A stretch of 64,000 nucleotides of DNA from Talpa occidentalis (Eukaryota; Chordata; Mammalia; Eulipotyphla; Talpidae). Shown piece after piece: positions 57,120-64,000 of this stretch. A program made the position numbers and the translations under genes. The stretch's first letter is position 1, and every line of letters starts with the position of its first letter. The stretch lies in NCBI RefSeq assembly GCF_014898055.3, contig NW_023601433.1, positions 83,833,106 through 83,897,105 on the forward strand, in the 5' to 3' direction. Below the pieces are notes generated by a model. It made no database searches. It was not told the DNA's origin and saw only the letters and a list, made by a program, of their open reading frames with translations.

Positions 57120-57524
57120 GTGTATGACAAAAGAAGCGGGGCTGGCTCCGCCGGGAGCCCTGAGAACAGCGCTGCCGCGGCTCGGGGGGCGCAGACCCCA
57201 GGGGTGCCCGGGTGGGGGAACCGATCTGGACCGGCTGGGCTGGGGAAGAGGCGGAGGTGGAGCACGCTCCGCGCCTCCGGCAACTTCTGCAAGTTCCGGG
57301 GATGGCGCCGGGGGCAGGGGACCCTCCCCCCACCAGGCCTTGGAACCCTGACCCCAAATATTTGCGAGCAGGAGAGAGACGAGAGACGCCGGTTTCGGGT
57401 CGCGCGGCCCGCAGCCCCTGCCCCCAGCCTGGAAGGTAAATACTTACTTAGCCTCGGAACCAGGTACGGGCTAATACTCAACAATACTGATGCCTTGTTT
57501 TTTTTGCTCTGTCCGGACCGCAAC

Positions 57525-57590
57525 GCTGTAGCCAATTTAGATATGCTATAAATTTAAGAGGTTGCCATGGCCACCGCGCGCCCATTGGCC
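57525..57590 (+). promoter_or_regulatory. LHX5: LHX5 candidate core promoter
   Basis: A CCAAT box (gccaat, 57531-57536), a TATA-like tataaattt (57547-57555) and an inverted CCAAT (attgg, 57584-57588) lie within 60 bp at the upstream side of a CpG island. A TATA box here predicts a start near 57575-57580, which gives a leader of about 450 bases before the ATG. Spacing and motifs are seen directly. The start site itself is inferred. Confidence 0.6.
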
Positions 57591-58027
57591 GCCGGGCCCC
57601 CTACGTGCCGCGCCACGTCACCAAATCTGAATAAGGATGCGCGAATTAGGCGGCGGCCAGACAAAGATGAGGATCGGGACCGCTTGAAAGTGGGGGAAAG
57701 TGCCGGCGCCTCCGCCACCGGGGAGAGCCGCTCCGCAGCGCCGAGGCCGGCGGCCACCCGAGACCCCTGGGGGAGCCCGGAGCGAGCGCTGGGGCGCGCG
57801 GTCCCGGGCATGAGGCTGTGAACGCCGCCACCCCAGCACCCCGCCCCGGGCACCCCGCGCCAGGCCCGCGATCGCCCGAGGACTTGACCGGCTGGGTCTG
57901 GGTGCGCGCCGGACTCGCCCGGCGGCGGCCGAGACGCGAGGCGGGGCGCGGCGGCGCGGCCCGGGGGCCCGAGGGCCGGGGGCCCGAAGGGAGGGCCGGG
58001 CGGCCGGAGCCGCCGGGACGCGGGGCT
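57578..58027 (+). other. LHX5: LHX5 predicted 5' untranslated leader with short upstream ORFs
   Basis: This very GC-rich leader contains three upstream ATGs. The one at 57637 and the in-frame one at 57667 share the stop at 57685-57687. A third opens a three-codon ORF at 57810-57821. All end before the LHX5 ATG, so they could reduce translation by leaky scanning or reinitiation. The 5' boundary depends on the predicted TATA-driven start and is approximate. Confidence 0.5.
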
Positions 58028-58200
58028 ATGATGGTGCACTGTGCCGGCTGCGAGCGGCCCATCCTCGACCGCTTCCTGCTGAACGTGCTGGACCGCGCGT
58101 GGCACATCAAATGCGTGCAGTGCTGCGAGTGCAAGACCAACCTCTCGGAGAAGTGCTTCTCGCGCGAGGGCAAGCTCTACTGCAAGAATGACTTCTTCAG
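58028..58200 (+). CDS. LHX5: LHX5 coding exon 1 (LIM1)
   Basis: This exon encodes residues 1-57 plus two bases of Arg58 and holds the whole first LIM zinc-binding domain. There are two tandem ATGs at 58028 and 58031. The first has G at -3 and the second has A at -3 and G at +4, so the second has the stronger Kozak context. I use the first because known LHX5 proteins start MMVHC. The donor is cttcag|gtaaga at 58201. Intron 1 is 1962 bp, phase 2. Confidence 0.97.
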
Positions 58201-61200
58201 GTAAGAGGCCTTGGCGCGCCGGCCCGCGGCGCGCCCCGCAGGGTGCCAGGGCTGGGCGCACCACGAAACCCACCCTCGGGCCCGCAAGCATGAATGGGGA
58301 GCGGGCCAGGCCCCTGCTCTCTTCCCTCCTCGCCCCCGGAAAAGGGCTCGAGCCCCGGCGGAGTCAGAAGGACGCGGTTCCCGGGCTCACGTCGGTTCCT
58401 CCGGGTCGGCCTGGAGCGGCGGTGAGGCCCAGGAGAAAGCGCGGACAAACTTGCTCTCCACCCATCTCGGCTCGGTCCCCAGAGTGGAAGCTGCAAGCCT
58501 GGTTCTGAGATGAAGGAATTTTGCCAAAGTTCGGGGTGGCTGGAGGCTCTTCCAGGCTTGCCCCAGAATCCTCCTGGACAGACAGAAACTTCCCAGCTCC
58601 ATAGGGAGTTGGTCCAGGAAGGTTTCCTCTAATGATGACGGGCAGGGTCCTTCTCCTGCTCACCACCCCCAACTTCTTAGAACATTTCCTCCCGGGTTGA
58701 AAAGTGCAAATGAAATCAGAACTCAGAACCAGGACCTCCCGGGTCTGGCCTGAGCGGTGGTGCCTCCCTCAGGCTGCTCTCAGGGGCCCCTCAGGTGGGC
58801 TAAGGCAAATCACTCCTCAGGGCCTCAGTTTCCCCAGCTGGGAAAGGCCGGGGATGGCTTTCCAAAGCTCAGCCCTGCCAGCAGTGCCGGTTGCCCAGGG
58901 CTGGCTTTGTGAGTGCGAATAACGGCTCAGAGGAAGGGGGTGTGATTAACACCAGGGAGAGAAAGGCTGCTCGCCCGCCCCAGAGGCTTGGCACCAGGGA
59001 ATTTGAATAGGAGAAAATGTCAGCCTCGCCTTTACACGTGTAAACTCCCCGGCCCGGGAGGCCCTCGGCACCTAATGTGGCGGGGCTTGCAAAGTGCCTA
59101 ATGATTTTTGATAAGGTGCATATGGCAATTACGCTGCCGGATAAGGCCAAAAGTGACTTATGGCTTCTAATGCCCTCACTACATCAATGTCACCCAAATT
59201 CACCCTGTTTAGAGATGTGGGTGTAAGTAGATGTGGCCCCCCTCCAAGTCCTGGGCCCTCAATCTCTGCCCCCCACCAGCCCGTGCCTCGGCCCTCCTGG
59301 TGCCAGTCTGCATCACCCATCTGGGGGAGGCCAGCCTTCGCCAGCATTCAAGGAAGAGAAGAGAAGGAATTAGAGCAGGAATTCAGGGAAGGGAGGATTT
59401 GCGAGATCCCGAGATCCCGTGTCCTGGCAGTACTGGGGTTAGGGTTGCCTTGTGCTCACATTCTCTTGCTGCCTGCAAGAGCCAGGGATTCTGGGGTGCT
59501 GCAGACTCAGTCCCTGCTGTCCAGAGTCCCAGCTCTGAGATGCTACTGTCCACTGCCTGCTGACTAGCTCCAGGGGGTCCCGGAGTGAAGGGGACTGGAA
59601 ATCCCTCCTGGTGGCTGTGGGGGCTGGAGTGAACAAAAAGGTCCCTCCTTCCCTCCCAAGCCCTGTACAGGATGAGGGGCTCCCTGCTCCATTGCTAGGA
59701 CCAGCCAACCAGGCCAACTGACCCTACCTGGGCCCCAGAAGCCTGGAAAGGACCCAGGAGGCAGAACCAAGAAGTGGCCCAGATCCACCTCCCTGGCTTA
59801 CAATCCTTTGTGACCCGGAGCGCCAAGGGCCCAGGCACATCTGGCAGGGATGTAGGGGTGTGGGGAGCCTCTCTGGGGGTGCTCTAGGCCCTCTGCTTGT
59901 CTGAAGGCTATGCCAGTTGCTAGAAGATTGGCAGAGTCAAAACAAACAAACAAACAAATAAAGCATGAAGGTCCAGGTCCCAAGAACGGCCCCCCACACT
60001 GGCCTCTTGCGCCCTGACCTGGGAGAACAGGACTGGGGGCTCGCTTGACAGATGTGGAAATGGAGGCGTCTCAGAAGCTAGGGCAGGAGGAAAGAGGTCA
60101 GGGGCTCAAGAGGGATGCGACGCCAGGCTGCCCCAAGGTGACTGGCCGTGTTGTGTCTGCAGGCGCTTTGGCACGAAGTGCGCGGGCTGTGCACAGGGCA
60201 TCTCGCCCAGCGACCTGGTGCGCAAGGCCCGCAGTAAAGTCTTCCATCTCAACTGCTTCACCTGCATGGTGTGCAACAAGCAGCTGTCCACGGGCGAGGA
60301 GCTCTACGTCATTGACGAGAACAAGTTCGTGTGCAAGGACGACTACCTGAGCTCGTCCAGCCTCAAGGAAGGGAGCCTCAACTCAGGTATGGAGGTCTCA
60401 GCCCTCTCCAGCCCCGGCCCCAGTGCTCTGCCACCCTGGCCAGAGGGCCCTCTCCACCCTGCGCTGCCGTTGGGCAGTCCTAGGGCAAAGCCGGCCAAGG
60501 GCTGGGAAGAGAGATGGCCCCGAGGCCAGTCACACCGCTTTCCCCACTGCCAGCTCTTGCACACGCTCCTTCCATTCAAGAGCCTTTTCCAAGTGCCCCC
60601 CATTTGGGCCGTCACAAATTCTCCTTCTCTCGAGTTCCCGGAATTCAGAGAAGGAAGAACATGCACAGCCCGGACGGTGTCAGTCCTCTCCTGCCCCTCT
60701 CCAAGAAGGCCGGGCTCTCCAAGGATCCTGCCTCCCCCGCACCCGGGCAGTCGCTGAGAAGCGCTGAGAGGGCTCAGAGCCCCTCCAAAAGCCCAGCCCC
60801 GCCTGGAGGGAGTGGGCGGGCGCCGGGCCCCCGGGGGAGGGGCTGTCGCCGGGTCTGGGAGGGAATCCCGAGGGGGTGGAGGTGCCCTGGGCCGGTGGAA
60901 ACCGGCTCCCGGATTGGAGAGGCCCCCCACGGCTGCCGCTGACGCCGCTGTCCCCTTCCCGCTCCGTCCGCCCGCAGTGTCCTCCTGCACCGACCGCAGT
61001 TTGTCCCCGGACCTCCAGGACCCGCTCCAGGACGACCCCAAGGAGACGGACAACTCGACGTCGTCGGACAAGGAGACGGCCAACAACGAGAATGAGGAGC
61101 AGAACTCGGGCACCAAGCGGCGCGGGCCGCGCACCACCATCAAGGCCAAGCAGCTGGAGACGCTCAAGGCCGCCTTCGCCGCCACGCCCAAGCCCACGCG

Positions 61201-62058
61201 CCACATCCGCGAGCAGCTGGCGCAAGAGACCGGCCTCAACATGCGCGTCATCCAGGTGCGGGGCGGCCCCGGGGCACCCCTCCCCGCCCGCAGCCCGCGC
61301 CCGGGCCGCCCAGGCCGCTTCCCGGCCGAGGCGCGGGGGAGCGCAGCTCGGGAGGCCGTGGCGCGCCCGGGATCGGGGCCCGACTCCGCGCGCAGAGCTT
61401 CGGGCTGGAGAGCTGGAGAGCTCGGCCCGGGGCCTCCCCTCTCTGGATCCCGCCCCGTCCAAGGAGGGTGTTAAGCCGCCGGGACACAGGACCCTCCCTC
61501 CATCCCCCGAGCACTGAAAGAGGCGGCTCTTCCCGCGCCTCCCCCTGCGCGGTGCCCGGCGCCGCGGACACAGAAAAGCGGGCAGAGCCGGGCTGGGGTC
61601 CGAGGGGCCGAGGCGAGAGCCAGGCCGGGCGGGAGGCCTTTATGAAGCCGTCAGGCGCGGGAGGGCCGAGGGCCAGGAAGCCCCAAGTCTTTATGAGTCG
61701 CCCCACGGGTCCGCGAAATCCTTCACCCTTGGCTGCTTCGCGCGCCCCCCTCCGCCCCTCCGGGCCTAATCCGGGCCGGCCCCCGCCTCGGGGCGGTGTC
61801 GGCGCGAGGAGGCGCTAGGACCCAGAGGGCGGCCCGCGCGGGGAAGGGAGGGCGCCTCGGAACCGGGCTCACTGCCCCCTCCTCTGTCCCAGGTGTGGTT
61901 CCAGAACCGACGGTCCAAAGAGCGCCGGATGAAGCAGCTGAGCGCGCTGGGCGCCCGGAGACACGCCTTCTTCCGGAGTCCACGGCGCATGCGTCCGCTG
62001 GGCGGCCGCTTGGACGAGTCCGAGATGCTGGGGTCCACCCCGTACACCTACTACGGAG
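58028..62058 (+). CDS. LHX5: LHX5, LIM/homeobox transcription factor, exons 1-4 (3' end outside window)
   Basis: The coding sequence joins 58028-58200, 60163-60386, 60978-61255 and 61893-62058 and gives 280 residues. LIM1 spans about residues 5-55 (zinc ligands C5, C8, H26, C29, C32, C35, C52, D55). LIM2 spans about 64-118 (C64, C67, H86, C89, C92, C95, C115, D118). An acidic Ser/Asn/Glu linker follows, then a full homeodomain at 180-239 (W227, F228, Q229, N230, R232 are homeodomain 48, 49, 50, 51, 53). All zinc ligands and DNA-contact residues are intact. The LIM domains of this family bind LDB1 and the homeodomain binds TAATTA-type sites in the nucleus. LHX5 rather than LHX1 is supported by the MMVHC start, [28 protein letters not shown] and a linker starting [13 protein letters not shown]. 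Known LHX5 proteins are about 402 residues, so roughly 120 C-terminal residues lie in the exon past the window. Intron phases are 2, 1, 0 and 1. Confidence 0.97.
58700..58870 (+). repeat. MIR SINE remnant in LHX5 intron 1
   Basis: The order cctcccgggtctggcc, caaatcactcctcagggcc, tcagtttccccagctggga matches the MIR core and its 3' part with heavy divergence. Confidence 0.5.
58980..59225. promoter_or_regulatory. Candidate conserved intronic element, LHX5 intron 1
   Basis: This is a repeat-free, moderately AT-rich block inside a GC-rich intron. It has several homeodomain-type cores (ctaatg, taatga, caattacg), two gataagg motifs, and catatggc. The composition contrast and motif clustering suggest an enhancer. 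No alignment was possible. Confidence 0.4.
59226..60162 (+). other. LHX5: Rest of LHX5 intron 1
   Basis: Unique intronic sequence without a clear repeat except a short (AAAC)n tract at 59939-59958. It leads to a normal acceptor at 60161-60162. I see no alternative exon I can support. Confidence 0.6.
60163..60386 (+). CDS. LHX5: LHX5 coding exon 2 (LIM2)
   Basis: The acceptor tgtctgcag ends at 60162 and the donor gtatgg starts at 60387. The exon completes Arg58, encodes residues 59-132 and gives the first base of Val133. It holds the complete second LIM domain, starting [12 protein letters not shown] and ending near VCKDDYL. A Ser-rich segment follows ([12 protein letters not shown]). Intron 2 is 591 bp, phase 1. 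Confidence 0.97.
60960..61900. promoter_or_regulatory. CpG island over LHX5 exon 3, intron 3 and start of exon 4
   Basis: Sequence from just before exon 3 to exon 4 is uniformly rich in CpG, including the non-coding intron 3. The density therefore is not only a codon-usage effect. Intragenic islands are common in homeobox genes. Edges are by eye. Confidence 0.6.
60978..61255 (+). CDS. LHX5: LHX5 coding exon 3 (linker and homeodomain helices 1-2)
   Basis: The acceptor cccgcag ends at 60977 and the donor gtgcgg starts at 61256. The exon completes Val133 and encodes 134-225. It contains the acidic linker ([19 protein letters not shown]) and homeodomain positions 1-46, starting [14 protein letters not shown] and ending RVIQ. 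The split of the homeodomain between positions 46 and 47 is the position I expect for LIM-homeobox genes. The exon lies in a CpG-dense segment. Intron 3 is 637 bp, phase 0. Confidence 0.97.
61893..62058 (+). CDS. LHX5: LHX5 coding exon 4 (homeodomain recognition helix and start of C-terminal region)
   Basis: The acceptor ctgtcccag ends at 61892 and the donor gtaagg starts at 62059. The exon encodes residues 226-280: recognition helix [15 protein letters not shown], then the conserved [16 protein letters not shown] motif, and ends at STPYTYYG plus one base of the next codon (phase 1). The next exon should open with the Asp-Tyr-Gln continuation. I did not find it before base 64000, so intron 4 is at least 1942 bp. 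Confidence 0.96.
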
Positions 62059-63440
62059 GTAAGGGGTCGCCAGACGGGGCGTCCGTGCCTTGATCGCGCC
62101 TCCAGGCGGCTGAGGGGCCCCCGCGCGCTTCCTCCCTTTTCCTCACCCTGGACGCGCACAGTCAGGGACACACATCAACAGGCACACCAACCCAGGGGGA
62201 CCCCCTGGACGCAAAATCACACACACAGGTCGAGTCCTGCTTGCAGTGATACACGCGCCCGACGCACAGGGGCACAGGCGCACCCCTGGGGGACACCCGG
62301 GCCCGCTCCCACACTCGCTTGAGTCCAGAGGCCTCAGGGACAGCTCTGCGCACATGATCACACACCACCACTCCAGGGCTACTCCACCCCAGCTACGTAC
62401 GCACTGACCCACATACCTGCAGAAACAGGGGTTCACCAGCACACACCCCTGCGCGACAGGCCAAGGTTTAAATCCTCGACACAGGGCCCCAAATGGACAC
62501 ACTGCTTGCCGCCCGGCTCCTGGCCGCATGTGCGTGCCACCAACAGGAACTCTGGCCCCAGAGGGCAGTGCAGGAGGTGGGGGTGAGGGGCAGCACGGTG
62601 GGCAGCCTGCTTCCAAGCCAGCAACTCTGCTCCTCAGCAGGGGCAATGCCCCAGCCCTGGCACTACTCGGCTGATGCCAGCACTAGCTCCGCACCGCACA
62701 GGACTCCTGCCCACCCTTCAGCCCAAGCACGTCGGGGCTGCTGGGGCTGGAGTGCGGGATGGGTGGCGCCTGTTTTCTGCACGGGGCTGGAGAACCGCGG
62801 TGGGGAATGAGTGGTTTTTAAAATGATCAGTGGCTTGCGAAAAGGAATTTCACATTTGGGGTGACCAGGCTCAGGCCTGGGCTGCACTGCCCTCTTGATC
62901 ACGAGCTCCTTCCCCGCTCTTTCCCTCCCTGCCTGCACCCGCCATTTCCCCCGCACTTGCTGATGGCACCAGCACCACCCGGTTGCTTGGTTGGTTGGAT
63001 GGTTGGTTGGTTTCCTGGCTTTTAAATTTTTATTTATGTGGGATCTCATTGCTCTGGAGGGAGCCCTGAGGCCCTCCCTTGCGGGCACCTCGGACGCTTC
63101 CCAAAGCTTCAGGCTCAGAGAAACACCCGCCCCCCCCCACCCCCACTTCATTCCTGAGCTTCTGGATTTGGGAAGTGCCCCGGAGAGGGGGAACCTGTCC
63201 ACCTGCCGGTGGGGAGAAAGCAACCCAGCTGGGAACTGGTGACTTGTCCGTGAGAGGCGGGTCTGGGCCAGGAGCCCGCGCCCAGGCGGACCAGGAGGAA
63301 GGCCCGGCAGCTGGCGTCAGCTCAGCTCAGGCCTGGGAGGCCGGGGCTCCAGGCGGACCCCCAGAAACTGCGTACTAAAAGTGCTTGTGCGCTTTGGGGG
63401 CACAGACCCTGTGATGGCCGGGCCCAGGTTGGCGGCTACA
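62059..63440 (+). other. LHX5: LHX5 intron 4, left part
   Basis: The stretch 62150-62420 is rich in degenerate CA-type repeats, and 62980-63012 is a short (GGTT)n tract. The intron opens in frame, and a read-through meets a stop at 62091-62093 after 11 extra residues. No LHX5 C-terminal exon is visible. Confidence 0.6.
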
Positions 63441-64000
63441 GACAGCACGGAGGGTGGCCGGGGCTGCCATCTGCACCCACGACGCTCTCCACCCCTCTCT
63501 GCGCCGCCGGCACCGGGTCTCCTCGGCCCGCGCTGCTGCTCCGGAGTTTTCCCCGCCTGGGTCATCAACCAGGTTTCCCCAAGACCTGGGGGCCGCCACC
63601 CGGCCGCTGCCTTCTCTACCCTCACGTCTGCTGGATGGGGTGGGGGTCTGGACACGCCGGTCCCTCTTTTCCCGGAATGGGGGGGCAGGACCCCCAATCC
63701 CTGCGAAGCAGCCCCGCCTAATCCGCGCTGGGAGACCCCGGCGTCGGCGGCCGGCGGCGGGCGAGAAAGGGGCCGGGCGGCGGGGCCGGCGGCTCCCCAT
63801 GGGAGCGCGGACAAAGCCCCAGCTGCGGCTTTTGTGCCCTTTTCAGACGGCGTTTGTTCCAATTACCTCCGGCCTGGCCGCCATATGGGCGGAGGCGGCG
63901 CGCTGCGCGCGGGGGCCGCGGCCCTCGCTGGCTGGTCGGCTCGCGGCGGCCCGCGACCGGCCCCCACCCCGAGCCCTCAGGGGCCCCGAATTTGCCACTT
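63440..64000. promoter_or_regulatory. CpG-rich block in LHX5 intron 4
   Basis: CpG-rich sequence runs to the right edge of the window. Near 63835-63900 it contains a less GC-rich core with gttccaattacctcc and ccgccatatgggcgg, which looks like a conserved intronic element. No open exon with an acceptor and LHX5 C-terminal codons is visible here. Confidence 0.4.

Larger units (their letters stand above)
57120..58500. promoter_or_regulatory. CpG island over LHX5 promoter and exon 1
   Basis: CpG dinucleotides are dense by eye from about 57120 through exon 1 and into intron 1, with the peak at 57900-58020. This is the typical promoter island of a Polycomb-regulated developmental gene. Edges are visual, not computed. 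Confidence 0.75.

Noticed and set aside
56212..57357. 381-codon minus-strand frame as a protein gene
   Set aside because: No domain or recognisable family. The C-terminal part is Val/Cys-rich because it crosses the CA tract, and GC-rich DNA often lacks stops. Kept only as a lncRNA hint.
58028..62058. Assignment of the gene to LHX1
   Set aside because: LHX1 lacks the extra starting Met and has different residues at the ERP, TNLSEK and [12 protein letters not shown] positions and in the linker. Every diagnostic position seen favours LHX5.
62059..62093. Extension of exon 4 into a 291-residue isoform
   Set aside because: The read-through adds 11 residues and stops, but the donor gtaagg is strong. 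Without transcript data it is simply unspliced intron.
62059..64000. Last LHX5 coding exon within the window
   Set aside because: No acceptor followed by the expected Asp-Tyr-Gln/Tyr-Tyr/Asn-Tyr-Asp-Phe-Phe codons was found, so the exon must lie to the right.

Overview
This is mammalian nuclear DNA. It carries one recognisable protein-coding gene, LHX5 (LIM homeobox 5), on the + strand near the right edge. Four coding exons are present (58028-58200, 60163-60386, 60978-61255, 61893-62058). They have canonical GT/AG splice sites, compatible phases, and join into the first 280 residues: two LIM domains, an acidic linker and a complete homeodomain. The last coding exon lies beyond base 64000.

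The other ~57 kb to the left shows no protein-coding gene, tRNA, rRNA or CRISPR that I can support. From established knowledge, mammalian LHX5 sits at the edge of a large gene-poor interval toward RBM19, with a divergent lncRNA (LHX5-AS1) upstream, and the layout here fits that. The desert holds old mammal-wide repeats (MIR, L2, MER5-type hAT elements, MLT1/MST LTRs, L1 3' ends). It also holds about ten copies of one tRNA-derived SINE with A and B boxes, A-rich tails and clear target-site duplications. Its sequence is not an Alu, B1/B2, SINEC, Bov-tA, CHR or Ves type. I think it is the Rhin-1-like SINE of rhinolophoid bats, so a horseshoe or leaf-nosed bat is my best guess for the organism, but this is inference only. 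One SINE copy is split by a 459-bp solo LTR with a 4-bp target duplication.

Layout: 1-8 kb, mixed unique sequence and repeats. About 8.5 kb, first candidate conserved non-coding element. 10.1-10.5 kb, GGAT microsatellite. 18.1-18.7, 22.3-22.6, 24.7, 28.5-28.8, 33.3-34.1 and 35.9 kb, repeat-free blocks rich in homeodomain, POU and RFX-type sites, probably distant enhancers. 30-37 kb, L1 fragments. 37-49 kb, mostly old repeats. 49-57 kb, a stretch almost free of transposons with several CpG islands and AT-rich blocks between them. 57.5 kb, LHX5 core promoter. 58-64 kb, LHX5 exons 1-4 and part of intron 4.

LHX5 is a nuclear transcription factor of forebrain, hypothalamus, spinal interneuron and Cajal-Retzius cell development. 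The clustered homeodomain-type sites in the flanking blocks are what a developmental regulatory landscape would show. All enhancer calls rest on base composition, motif content and absence of repeats, since no alignment could be run.
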